A stretch of 64,000 bases of DNA from Candidatus Hydrogenedentota bacterium (lineage in GTDB: Bacteria; Hydrogenedentota; Hydrogenedentia; Hydrogenedentales; SLHB01): NCBI GenBank assembly GCA_020848835.1, contig JADLHJ010000059.1, positions 62,001-126,000 of the forward strand, written 5' to 3'. A model generated the notes under the pieces. It worked only from the letters and a program-made list of their open reading frames with translations. It had not been told where the DNA came from and searched no databases. The stretch's first letter is position 1. Each line of letters opens with the position of its first letter. A program made the translations under genes and the position numbers. Positions 38,901 to 47,070 of this stretch are shown here, piece after piece.

Positions 38901-40043
38901 AAAGCTTCCGCCGAAAGCGGCCGTCTGCGCCACGAGTTGGACCAAAACAGCGGGGAATTGGCCCGGCAACGCGCGGAGAACGACACGCTTCGGGACAACG
39001 TCGAGTTATACAAGCAAAGCAGCGACGAGTTCGAGCAGCAAGTCAACGCCTTGCGCGGGGACCTCGATCTTCACAAGTCCGAAAAGCAATCGCTCCAGCT
39101 CGCGCTAAACGAAGCCGAGCGCAGTGCTTCGCGCTTCGACATCGAACTCGCTTCGTTGCGCGCCGAAATTGAAAAGCGCAACGCGGAGAAAGGCGAGTTT
39201 GAGTCGCTTGCGGTTGGTTCGCAGGAGGCCGCGGCGCGTTTCCAAAACGAATTGAACGAGCTGCGCGCACAACTCGACCGCTCCACCGAGGAGCGCGCCT
39301 CGCTCCAACGCGCCGCGGACGAATTGCAGTCGGCAAAGTGCGTGGTGGATGCGGAAGTAGTTTCGCTGCAAGCGCAATTGGAGAAGCACGTATCCGACAG
39401 GGCCGTACTCGACGCGGCTGTCGCGGCGTCAGGCGAAGCGACGAAACAGATCGAGTCGGACCTTAACGACCTTCGCGCACAGTTCGCGCAAGCTAACGAG
39501 CAGAACGCAACGCTCATGCGCGAGATCGAGTCTACCCGCGCGGAACATTCCGCAACGGAATCGCAACTCCTGGCCGCGCGCACGGAAGCCGCGCGCTTGT
39601 CTCACACCGTAGAAGAACTGCGCGCCGCGTCCGCAAATGCGGGCCGCTCCGAATCGGAAATGCTCGCCGAGATTCAGTCGCTGCGCGAAGAAGTGCAGCG
39701 GCTTCAACGCGAATCCGACAGCTACAAGGGCGAACGCGAACAGGAATCGCGCCGTCTCACGCAACAACTCGAAGAGGCCGTCTCCGAAGTTTCGCGCAGT
39801 GCGCAGGAAATCCAGCGCCTGAGCACAGAACTCGAATCCGCCCGCGCAAGAGGTGTTGAGACAGGCCCGATTCAGGAAGCCCTCCGTCTGCAGCACTCCC
39901 TCGCAGCCGCTCACGACGAACTGTGGCAACACGCGCCGTCGGTCGATAGCCCGCCGGATCCCGTCGCTGCGGAAATCGTCGAAGACAAAGACGAACAGAA
40001 AATGCTGGTGGACGCGCTCCTGCGTTTCCTCGGCAGAAGATAG
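35967..40043 (+). CDS. Very long coiled-coil protein with an N-terminal zinc ribbon
   Basis: The 1,358-residue product starts MIVFECPNC and has a zinc ribbon with Cys6, Cys9, Cys26 and Cys29. A Pro/Ser-rich linker (about 35-95) leads into roughly 1,220 residues of almost continuous heptad-type coil rich in Glu, Ala, Arg, Gln and Leu, with many repeats of L-A-E-R-D-x-E and E-L-x-x-L. There is no membrane helix, signal peptide or SMC ATPase head, so it should be a cytosolic rod or scaffold. The final residues (LVDALLRFLGRR) form a short hydrophobic end piece. The upstream ATG at 35877 is disfavoured because an extended -10 lies downstream of it; the chosen start lacks a strong ribosome site. 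Function unknown. Confidence 0.7.
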   Translation: MIVFECPNCSNSISVEDDHAGRSAWCRKCRRISTVPRPQHSVRASAPSPASVAVGAPLAALGSRTQTSSSAIPVHQPISDITGRPSEWNLRQANEPIDLKHIQPSAREEVRINIAEAAGEVERLTQQRSDAVKLLQESAAEISRLIGELAAARQENNALREALKDNGAAVGVSESVTSSEAEEILRHTLAQRDEDIARLKAAFNEAREEITTLKGTLSQHDGNAEQINELQMAMARDLDAALTGLAERDHEVIQLNKELDEARRKLDEALAAAQPPDDRHAAELSERDQRIADLMQQEETLAHELDQLRRTLAERDAEYQAVYFETSALRKAAEERDRIANDYADISQTLVDSRTRLKEQEAKRAAVEQELHMVQGQLAEREAEMQSLRYEMAEKQQSIALLQGEQTGISALSDIAREELEQQLEALKAQNTAATQRAWSLHHALEKSTAQVKDRDGEVHRLQTEIAAMRIEYDARMVELQDLAVRLEESLQKQSDVALEFEAAKTAAQSTAATNEQLKVAFDDALSLVTKRDDELNLLRIESGEWQSRLDERAGEIQHLTFERDLAVKQREDAETEAQAERQKLRGILDELATAQRAVDEARAALTEREERLDTLTAEIAQWQARDAEREVEIQRLNARVDEASRQVEAAAFESEAERSKWQPLLASHEETKAALDDLRTQLAARDEQIAALQTEAANREGAIGSLKTALANAQSSYNEANQFVEQLRAQLAEHEESANGLLANADARTEELAALRSELERTHASLREKDDKVDDLDFQVAGLTATLKEKDTALARNAEDIEAAKQATAASQQSLAETQSALEAAQAELAQLRENGAATQGRLASSDAELGQLRDNLARLNARERDLRSALDHRTSEVERLLADINDFRINDKSISEELETRRREVDDLRAALESRSVELEQAIADKQEVEFRLQQTNAALEQLKTEVAELQVRLGARDEDFAQAVRERNKVQDELGKASAESGRLRHELDQNSGELARQRAENDTLRDNVELYKQSSDEFEQQVNALRGDLDLHKSEKQSLQLALNEAERSASRFDIELASLRAEIEKRNAEKGEFESLAVGSQEAAARFQNELNELRAQLDRSTEERASLQRAADELQSAKCVVDAEVVSLQAQLEKHVSDRAVLDAAVAASGEATKQIESDLNDLRAQFAQANEQNATLMREIESTRAEHSATESQLLAARTEAARLSHTVEELRAASANAGRSESEMLAEIQSLREEVQRLQRESDSYKGEREQESRRLTQQLEEAVSEVSRSAQEIQRLSTELESARARGVETGPIQEALRLQHSLAAAHDELWQHAPSVDSPPDPVAAEIVEDKDEQKMLVDALLRFLGRR

Positions 40044-40061
40044 GGGAGAGGGTAGTAGTAC

Positions 40062-40796
40062 ATGCGGCGGCTCGTAGTTCAATGCTCCTGCGGAGAACGC
40101 ATCCAGGTGCCGCATTCCGCTCTCGGCAAAGCAGGTCTTTGTCCATCGTGCGGCACGACAATCTATATCAATAAAGACAATGCCGCCCCATACCGTGGCA
40201 CCGCCGCGTCACCCTCGCGCACGGGCACGCCTCAAGAGACCAGCTGGTCGGGTGGCGTCGGGAACAATGCGCCGGAAGAAGTGCGCCGCAAATTCGCAGA
40301 AGGCGTCGATCTCTACTTTGCGAAGCGCTACTCGGAAGCGCTCGTCATCTTCAACAACCTCGCGGCCGCGATGCCCCACGATGCAGACATCCAAATGGGG
40401 CAGACCATGTGCCTCAATGCATTGCGGAAAATTTCTCCGCTGGGCCTTGCCACCGATCGCGGTTTTGGGCAATTGCCCGCGCCGGAAGAAGCGCGCGACC
40501 GGCTCGACAACATCATGAACGGCCCTACGCCAACCATCGATCTCGATTTCTTTAAACGATACCTCTACGACAAAATGCTTCACGGTCAGGGCGACGATGT
40601 GCAAATGCGCGCGGCCGAGCTTGCCGCCCAAATGCTCGGCTTTCTTGATGCACCCAAACCCGAACAGCCCACCCAAAAAACCGAATCCAGAATCGAAGAA
40701 GACGAATCACAGATTGACGACGCCGAACCGTCACCTTTCGATCTGCACCGGCCAACCCCGTTTCGCCGCGTCGCACCGGATGATGTCGATCGCTGA
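40062..40796 (+). CDS. Zinc-ribbon and TPR-like protein of unknown function
   Basis: The 244-residue product begins with a zinc ribbon (CxC at 8-10, CxxC at 27-30) very similar in spacing to that of the preceding coiled-coil protein. After a Pro/Ser/Thr-rich linker comes a TPR-like pair of helices (RRKFAEGVDLYFAKRYSEALVIFNNLAAAMP) at about 75-120 and an acidic C-terminus. GGGGAGAGGG lies upstream. Nineteen bases separate it from the coiled-coil gene and its stop overlaps the next glycosyltransferase start by one base, so the three genes are almost certainly cotranscribed. I do not recognise a named family. Confidence 0.65.
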   Translation: MRRLVVQCSCGERIQVPHSALGKAGLCPSCGTTIYINKDNAAPYRGTAASPSRTGTPQETSWSGGVGNNAPEEVRRKFAEGVDLYFAKRYSEALVIFNNLAAAMPHDADIQMGQTMCLNALRKISPLGLATDRGFGQLPAPEEARDRLDNIMNGPTPTIDLDFFKRYLYDKMLHGQGDDVQMRAAELAAQMLGFLDAPKPEQPTQKTESRIEEDESQIDDAEPSPFDLHRPTPFRRVAPDDVDR

Positions 40797-41953
40797 TGGT
40801 GCGCCCTGCCGATTCCTCAATCCAAGTAGCACTCGATGTAAGTTGCGCGGCGGAATCGCCGATCACCGGTATCGGCTATGCCGCAATCTACCAACTCCGC
40901 GCACTGTTTGCGCGCGAGGATCCGGATTTCCACTTTGCGTTGTTCGCTGCGGGCGGCCGCGGTGGCGCCGCGATCCTCGATCGGGAACTTCCGGGTCGAC
41001 CCGCACGCTTCATACCGTATGCGCGGCTCGCGAAATACTACGCATGGAACAATCTAAACTGGCCTCCGATCGAGTGGTTCACAGGACCCGCGCGTATCGC
41101 GCACAATTTCAGCCATCAAGTCCCCGCCACGTCGCGCGCAATTAAAGTCGTCACGGTTCACGATCTCTCGATGTTCCGCCATCCGGGAACGCACACCGCG
41201 CGCGCCGTCGAAGTGCAGCAAACTTTGCTCCGCAGCACCGCCAAGCGCGCCGGCCATATCGTTGCCGTTTCCGAAAGCTGCAAGTCCGAGCTGATCGACG
41301 TGCTGCATGTTCCGGCCGATCGCATCCACGTGATTCACAATGGCGTCAACACCGCCGAGTTCGATGCGCCATTCGATGCGCGCCGCGTGAACGAACTTCG
41401 CCAGACGCACAATATCCAAGGCGACTACATCATCCATCTCGGTACACTCGAACCCCGCAAGAATCTGGTCCGATTGTGTGAAGCCTATAAACAACTTCTC
41501 GGGCGCCGCGATGAATTGCCCAAGCTTGTTATTGTCGGCGCTGTAGGGTGGGGCGCCGATCCTATCCTCGAGGCCATCGCATCGCTCGGCGATGCCGTCG
41601 TTCGCCCCGGTTATCTGTCGCGTGCTGACGCAATTCTTCTCCTTCGCGGCGCACGCGCCTGCGTCTACCCATCCATCTACGAAGGCTTCGGTCTCCCCGT
41701 GCTCGAAGCCATGGCCGCGCGCACGCCCGTCATCACCAGCAATGTTTCCGCGCTTCCAGAAGTAGCGGGTGAAGCCGCGCTCTATATCGATCCAGTCAAT
41801 TCCGATTCCATCGCGCACGCGATAGAACAAGTGCTCGATGATCCAGCCGCCGCAGCCGCACGCGTCGCGACTGGCCGCGCACGCGCAGAATCCTTTTCTT
41901 GGGAAACCTCCGCCGCAAAGCTTGCCGACCTCTACCGCGATTTGGCAAACTAA
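40796..41953 (+). CDS. Glycosyltransferase, GT4 family
   Basis: The 385-residue product has the GT-B fold with VVTVHDLSMFRHPG, HIVAVSESCKSELI and the donor-domain signature IHLGTLEPRKNLVRL followed by YPSIYEGFGLPVLEAMAARTPVI. The EGFGLPVLE segment carries the two glutamates of GT4 retaining enzymes. It would act on an envelope or exopolysaccharide. It starts one base before the stop of the zinc-ribbon/TPR gene and therefore belongs to the same unit as the coiled-coil gene. Another GT4 gene lies at the other end of the block on the opposite strand. Confidence 0.9.
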   Translation: MVRPADSSIQVALDVSCAAESPITGIGYAAIYQLRALFAREDPDFHFALFAAGGRGGAAILDRELPGRPARFIPYARLAKYYAWNNLNWPPIEWFTGPARIAHNFSHQVPATSRAIKVVTVHDLSMFRHPGTHTARAVEVQQTLLRSTAKRAGHIVAVSESCKSELIDVLHVPADRIHVIHNGVNTAEFDAPFDARRVNELRQTHNIQGDYIIHLGTLEPRKNLVRLCEAYKQLLGRRDELPKLVIVGAVGWGADPILEAIASLGDAVVRPGYLSRADAILLLRGARACVYPSIYEGFGLPVLEAMAARTPVITSNVSALPEVAGEAALYIDPVNSDSIAHAIEQVLDDPAAAAARVATGRARAESFSWETSAAKLADLYRDLAN

Positions 41954-42088
41954 CGCAATTTTTCGGATCGGCTGCACGCTGCCCAGGTACACAAAATACC
42001 CATAGCCGCCGATCCACCCAGCGCTCGCGGGGGTCGATCTTTGTAGACGGCCACCCAAAACGAGCGCGCAATCCGGAAGGCTCCACCA

Positions 42089-43984
42089 ATGACTTGGGAA
42101 AAACTCAACCCTCCCGCAGAAGCCGCAGCGCTGCTCCGCGAATGTCGTGGCGTTACCGTTGCCAACACTGCCAGCGATCTCATCGATCTCGCGTGCGGCG
42201 GCGTCGGCAGCGATTCATACGAAGTCACCTACGATATTCCCGGCAAGGGAAGCGTGCTGGAAGCGACAGTCTTCCGCGTGCGCAACGGCATCTCCGCAAA
42301 CTATCCCGAACCTTATATGCGTCGGCGCGACGGCGACAGCATGGTCCTCGGCGATGATCTCCCCACGGACAAACCGACCTACAAAGAAAAATACGGAAAA
42401 GAATTCGGTCCGCTGCGTGAAGAAACGTTTGCGTGGTTAAAGCAGCAGGAACTCATCACCTTCGCATTTCACGCTGGCTCGGCCGACATCGGTCTCGACG
42501 CGGTCGTCATCGCACCGGCGAATGCAGGCTTCTTCGCCTTCGGCCTCGCGCTGCTTCAAGGCATCCTTCATTCGGAACTCGTGCACGACGACTTCAAGCC
42601 GGTCATGGTCATCTACGTCGCGCCGCCGTTCCGTCACACCCATTTCAAAGGCAAGCAGATTGTCGTGCATAACCGCCGCGAAGGCCTTCACGAAATCTTC
42701 GCGTACAACCTTTATCCCGGCCCCAGCGCCAAGAAAGGCGTCTACGGCAGCCTGCTCGACCTCGGCGAAAAAGAAGGCTGGACCACCGCGCACTGTTCCA
42801 CCGCGCAGGTCATCACGCCCTACGACAACATCGTCACCATCATGCATGAAGGCGCCAGCGGCGGCGGTAAGAGCGAAATGCTCGAACACGCACACCGCGA
42901 AAGCGACGGCCGCCTCTTACTTGGGCGCAACATCGTCACTGGTGAAAAACGCCACATATCGATCCCCCGCGGCTGCGAAATCCGTCCCGTCACCGACGAC
43001 ATGGCGATCTGCCATCCGTCGCTACAGCGCGGCGATGGAAAGCTCCGCCTCGTTGACGCGGAAAACGCGTGGTTTGTCCGCGTGAACCACATCCGTGAAT
43101 ACGCGACGGACCCCACGCTCGAACGCCTGACCGCGCAACCGCCCGAGCCGCTGCTGTTCCTAAACATCGACAGCGTTCCCAAAGGCCGCGCGATGATCTG
43201 GGAACACATCGAAGATTCACCCGGCGAGCCGTGTCCCAACCCGCGCGTCGTCATCCCGCGTCGCATCATCCCCGATATTGTCGATGGCGCAGTAACGGTG
43301 GACATTCGCAGCCTCGGCATCCGCACGCCGCCGTGCACCTATCGCAAGCCCAGCTACGGCATCGTCGGTCTGTTTCACATTTTGCCGCCCGCGCTGGCGT
43401 GGTTGTGGCGCCTCGTCGCCCCGCGCGGCCACGCAAACCCCAGCATCATCGGCGGCGGTTCTGGTATGACCAGTGAAGGCGTCGGTTCTTACTGGCCCTT
43501 CGCAACAGGACGCCAAGTCGATCATGCAAACATCCTGCTGCATCAGATCCAGGAAACGCCATCCACGCTGTTCATCCTCTGCCCAAACCAGCACATTGGC
43601 AGTTGGGAAGTCAGCTTCATGCCCCAGTGGGTCACGCGCGAATACCTCGCCCGCCGCGGCATGGCCCGGTTTCGTTCGCACCAGCTCCGACGCGCGCGCA
43701 CCCCATTGCTTGGTTACGCCATGCACGAACTCACGGTGGAAGGCACCAGCATTCCGCGCTGGTTCCTGCAAGTGGAAACACAACCCGAAGTTGGCGAGGA
43801 GTCCTACGACGAAGGCGTCAAGATCCTCCGCAGCTTCTTCGAAAAGACCCTGCGCGAATACCTCGACGCCGAACTCGATCCGCTCGGGAAGCAAATCATC
43901 GAGTGTTGCCTCGATAACTCGCGCGTGGACGATTACGAAAAGTTCTTCAAGTCCGATTGGACACCGACAAAACTGATGGAATAG
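42089..43984 (+). CDS. DUF4914-type P-loop protein, PEP-carboxykinase-like
   Basis: The 631-residue product carries a clear P-loop, GASGGGKS, at 255-262, in a context resembling PEP carboxykinase/HPr kinase folds (the adjacent SEMLEHAHRE and later FLNIDSVPKGRAMIWEHIED, then RIIPDIVDG). The N-terminal half (residues 1-240) contains VAPPFRHTHFKGKQIVVHN. To my knowledge this matches the uncharacterised DUF4914 family found in Bacteroidetes and PVC bacteria. No substrate or partner is suggested by its neighbours, a glycosyltransferase 135 bases upstream and a repeat region downstream. An ATP- or GTP-dependent kinase or carboxykinase-like activity is inference from the P-loop only. Confidence 0.65.
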   Translation: MTWEKLNPPAEAAALLRECRGVTVANTASDLIDLACGGVGSDSYEVTYDIPGKGSVLEATVFRVRNGISANYPEPYMRRRDGDSMVLGDDLPTDKPTYKEKYGKEFGPLREETFAWLKQQELITFAFHAGSADIGLDAVVIAPANAGFFAFGLALLQGILHSELVHDDFKPVMVIYVAPPFRHTHFKGKQIVVHNRREGLHEIFAYNLYPGPSAKKGVYGSLLDLGEKEGWTTAHCSTAQVITPYDNIVTIMHEGASGGGKSEMLEHAHRESDGRLLLGRNIVTGEKRHISIPRGCEIRPVTDDMAICHPSLQRGDGKLRLVDAENAWFVRVNHIREYATDPTLERLTAQPPEPLLFLNIDSVPKGRAMIWEHIEDSPGEPCPNPRVVIPRRIIPDIVDGAVTVDIRSLGIRTPPCTYRKPSYGIVGLFHILPPALAWLWRLVAPRGHANPSIIGGGSGMTSEGVGSYWPFATGRQVDHANILLHQIQETPSTLFILCPNQHIGSWEVSFMPQWVTREYLARRGMARFRSHQLRRARTPLLGYAMHELTVEGTSIPRWFLQVETQPEVGEESYDEGVKILRSFFEKTLREYLDAELDPLGKQIIECCLDNSRVDDYEKFFKSDWTPTKLME

Positions 43985-44568
43985 TAATAGCTATTTTTCT
44001 GCGTTGGCGGTGGAATTGGAGAATTCCACCGTCAGCGCCGAGTCCCCGACCGTCACAAATTGTTTGCAGCAGGTAAACATGTAATAGCAATTCTCGGTTT
44101 CGCAGCGATGTTGTCAATTAAATGACCCTTGATTCCCAAACCGGCCTCGTCACTATTACGCGGGCGTCAAATAAACAGGGGTCGTTTCGCAACGCGAATT
44201 CATAAGATGAGCGCAACACGCTGGGCTAAGACATAGAGGGCATTGTCAACCGTGCCGCGTGGCCGCGTTCGCCACGCCATGCCGCCACGAATGAAACCGG
44301 AAAAGGTAAGGTATATGGCTCAGCTTCACCCCCCCTTTGAACCGTCAAAAGCGCCTGCTACCCCCTCCTACACCCCCTCCCCCCGCAAGGGTGTAGAGCA
44401 AGAGGTGCCTATATAGAAACAGCACTTACAACGATTACGCCCCGATCACACCCCCTTGAATCGTCAAAAAAAAGTTTTACACCCCCTCCGGACTGCAACG
44501 CATTGGGCTAAGTAGTGAGGCGTATCGGGCGGGTTGCATCCCGAAGCGGGCCGCCCTACGATTTGCGC
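43985..44568. other. Gene-free region with C-rich direct repeats
   Basis: About 580 bases contain no credible gene. Two related units (ACCCCC, TTGAA or TTTGAA, then YCGTCAAAA) occur at 44327-44350 and 44447-44470. TACACCCCCTCC-type blocks occur at about 44369 and 44479, with a third C-run (TACCCCCTCC) between. The minus strand is G-rich here (runs GGGGGG, GGGGG and GGGGG within about 30 bases), so G-quadruplex formation is possible. Significance unknown. Confidence 0.6.
44001..44038. repeat. Hairpin after the DUF4914-type gene
   Basis: Arms of 17 bases with two mismatches meet at a GGAG loop. There is no T run downstream, so it may stabilise the transcript end or be a repeat; it is not a standard terminator. 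Confidence 0.5.
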
Positions 44569-45411
44569 ATGCGATTTGTCGGGGTCATAGGCGCGGTGCT
44601 GCTTGCCGCAGTGATTGCGGCGTGCAACACGACGGCAAAAAAAGAGGAATTGCCGCCGCCGAAGACGCCGAAGGAGGCGTTGGAGCGGCGCATCGTGGAG
44701 TTGCAACAGGCCGCCACGGCGGATGCGTCGAACCCAATGGCGCAATACACACTCGGCAATGCCTTGTTCGACGCGGCGCGGTACGTGGAAGCGAAGGACG
44801 CCTATCAGTCGGCGATTCGGCTAAAGCCGGATTATGCCGCGGCGTACTGCAATCTTGGGTTGTGCCTGCGTTTGCTTGGACAAGTGGACGAAGCCATCGC
44901 CGCGTATGAGCGCGCGCTCGAATTGCAGCCCGACGATCAGACCTCGCTCACGAATCTGATCGCGGCATTGCGCACAAAAGGCGATATCGTCGCCGCGCAA
45001 GAGCGTTTGCGCAAACTCGTAGAGCTGCGTCCCGACGATGCGCTGCTGCGTTCCGAGCTTGCGAACATTTTGTTTAAGCGTGGCGATTTCGCTGAGGCTG
45101 CGGTCGAGTTCCAGCGCGTGATCGAAATCGATCCGGGCATGTCGAGCGATTACTACAACCTCGGCGCGTGTTACGTTGAACTTGAGGATCTCGATCGGGC
45201 ATTAACGACGTGGCTTACCGCCCTCGCTTATGACGAAAAGAACATGTCGGTGCGCAAGGGCCTCGCGGTGCTCTACTGGCAACGCGAAGAGTACGACCAA
45301 GCCTGGGAAGCCGTCGTCGATTGCCAGAAGCGCGGCATTCCGCTTGACGCGGATTTCATCGCGTCGTTGCAGCGCGATTCCGGCCAGGCCGGCCCCGAGA
45401 CGGCGAAGTAG
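44569..45411 (+). CDS. TPR-repeat lipoprotein
   Basis: The 280-residue product starts at MRFVGVIGAVLLAAVIAAC, a lipoprotein signal with Cys19 in a typical VIAAC lipobox, followed by TPRs. At least five TPR units are visible: ASNPMAQYTLGNALFDAARYVEAKDAYQSAIRLKPDY, AAAYCNLGLCLRLLGQVDEAIAAYERALELQPDD, ...RLRKLVELRPDDALLRSELANILFKRGDF, ...VIEIDPGMSSDYYNLGACYVELEDLDRALTTW, and a last one. Lipid-anchored TPR proteins act as scaffolds in envelope assemblies such as pilus secretins or BAM; which complex is not visible here. The methyltransferase gene starts three bases after its stop. Confidence 0.85.
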   Translation: MRFVGVIGAVLLAAVIAACNTTAKKEELPPPKTPKEALERRIVELQQAATADASNPMAQYTLGNALFDAARYVEAKDAYQSAIRLKPDYAAAYCNLGLCLRLLGQVDEAIAAYERALELQPDDQTSLTNLIAALRTKGDIVAAQERLRKLVELRPDDALLRSELANILFKRGDFAEAAVEFQRVIEIDPGMSSDYYNLGACYVELEDLDRALTTWLTALAYDEKNMSVRKGLAVLYWQREEYDQAWEAVVDCQKRGIPLDADFIASLQRDSGQAGPETAK

Positions 45412-45414
45412 TGT

Positions 45415-46194
45415 ATGCCCGCTAGAGATTCGTTTGAAGGGCTCGCGCGGTTTTACGACCCGTTGATGCTGCATGTGAATTACGACCGCTGGTATCTCGT
45501 GGCCGGCGCCGTCGCGCAGTTGTTGCCGCAACCGTTCAAGCATCTTGATGCGGCCTGCGGCACGGGCGTGTTGCTCGAAAAGTTGCGGCGCGACAAGTGG
45601 CGCAGCTTCGGCCTCGACTTGTCACCCGGCATGTTGCAAGCGTGCAAACGCCGCGACAACACCGCGCGCACCGTCTGCGCTGATCTGCGCGCGATACCTG
45701 TGCATGGTTCGCTGGATTTCGTGACTTGTTTGTTCGATAGCCTCAACTTTCTGTTGGCCGAGGACGATCTTTACCGAGGCATCGCGCAACTCGCCGGGGC
45801 CTTGCGGCCGCAAGGCATTCTCTACTTTGACGTCGTCACCGAGCGCATGGTGCTCGATCATTTCGCAGGGCAGAAATGGACGGAGAAGAACGAAGGCGTC
45901 ACGTCAACATGGTCCTGCGCTTACGATCGTAACACGCAAACCGCGGCGACCAGCATCCGCGTGAACAGCGGCGAAGTGCATACGCTCTACGAACGCATGT
46001 ATCCGCTGGAAACAGTGTATGACACGGTGCGGCAGGCAGGCTGCGAAATACTCGGCGTCCACGACGCGCAAACGTGGAAGAAGCCGGGACGCAAAACCAT
46101 CCGCGCGGATATTGTCGCGGTGAAAGGTAGCGCGCGCGAATATGCGCGAGACTTCAAGGACGTGCAGCGGTTCGTGAAGGGAATGTTGAGCTAG
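45415..46194 (+). CDS. SAM-dependent methyltransferase
   Basis: The 259-residue product has class I methyltransferase motifs: motif I HLDAACGTGVLLEKL, post I FGLDLSPGMLQACKRR, and the motif IV/V region DLRAIP...DFVTCLFDSLNFLL. It begins FEGLARFYDPLM, a common entry in small-molecule methyltransferases. The substrate cannot be deduced. It starts three bases after the TPR lipoprotein gene, so the two are probably cotranscribed, and its stop faces the convergent PHP gene across nine bases. Confidence 0.85.
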   Translation: MPARDSFEGLARFYDPLMLHVNYDRWYLVAGAVAQLLPQPFKHLDAACGTGVLLEKLRRDKWRSFGLDLSPGMLQACKRRDNTARTVCADLRAIPVHGSLDFVTCLFDSLNFLLAEDDLYRGIAQLAGALRPQGILYFDVVTERMVLDHFAGQKWTEKNEGVTSTWSCAYDRNTQTAATSIRVNSGEVHTLYERMYPLETVYDTVRQAGCEILGVHDAQTWKKPGRKTIRADIVAVKGSAREYARDFKDVQRFVKGMLS

Positions 46195-46203
46195 CGCGCG
46201 GGA

Positions 46204-47070
46204 TTACTTTGACACGAAGAACGGCTGCGTCCACGCCATCGCTTCACCTGCGCCAAAGCATTCAAAGCGGACATAGCTTAGTTCCAGGCCGCTCGGCACC
46301 GTATAGACCATCTCCGCGGCGTCCACCTGTGCAATGCGCCGGGCATAGTCTATAGAGGCAACAATGCGCTGCGCGTTGCGCGTCGATATAGCGATGGTAT
46401 TTCCTGCGACACGGATGGACTCGATACACACGCCCGTGCTGGCGTAAAAACTACCTGCTCGTAGTGCTTGAACAATTGCGGTTGCGTCCCGCGATCCGCT
46501 TTGCACCATATTCCACGCGACGCCTTCATCGCCGGGGTGGTGTGCATCGTCATTTGCAAAACCCCACACGCGGCGGCCCTGCGAAAGCACCCGGTCCCAG
46601 CGGTCTGTTGCGACATTCGAGCCCGGATGCCAGCGCGTGATGCCGTTAACGATCTCGATGCCGGTATACCCGCGCAACGATTCAAGGGATTCTTGAGGAC
46701 AATGATTGAAGTGCCGCTCCCAACTCGGATGGGCCATGAACGCGAAGCCTGCATCATTTGCAACGCCATCAAGCACGGCTTGGCGATTCGGATCTGGCGA
46801 TACAACTATCGTCGCTCCGATGTGGACCGTATGCGGCCCATTGATGGTAACTTCATTCGCGGGGATCAAGGTCATGCCTCGCGCGTTGTACGCGGTTGCG
46901 TCGGTAATCATGTCGTGATCGCTGATGGCGAGAAAATCGTAACCGCGCGCGGCATATTGATCGATCAGGTCCTGCGGCGTGCGATCGCCATCGCTCATCG
47001 TGGTGTGGGCGTGCAGATTGCCGCGCAGCCACGGAACCGATGCTTCACGGTATGGATGGTGAATCGTCAT
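46204..47070 (-). CDS. PHP-domain phosphoesterase
   Basis: The 288-residue product starts at MTIHHPYREAS. Its PHP-type metal site motifs are GNLHAHTTMSDGDRTPQDL and FLAISDHDMI, with later histidines in GFAFMAHPSWERHF and VWGFANDDAHHPGDEG. PHP enzymes are metal-dependent phosphoesterases such as RNase AM or histidinol phosphatase; the specific substrate is unknown. Its start ATG overlaps the stop of the upstream anchored-protein gene by four bases (ATGA), so it is translationally coupled to the ceramidase-fusion operon. Confidence 0.8.
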   Translation of the reverse strand: MTIHHPYREASVPWLRGNLHAHTTMSDGDRTPQDLIDQYAARGYDFLAISDHDMITDATAYNARGMTLIPANEVTINGPHTVHIGATIVVSPDPNRQAVLDGVANDAGFAFMAHPSWERHFNHCPQESLESLRGYTGIEIVNGITRWHPGSNVATDRWDRVLSQGRRVWGFANDDAHHPGDEGVAWNMVQSGSRDATAIVQALRAGSFYASTGVCIESIRVAGNTIAISTRNAQRIVASIDYARRIAQVDAAEMVYTVPSGLELSYVRFECFGAGEAMAWTQPFFVSK

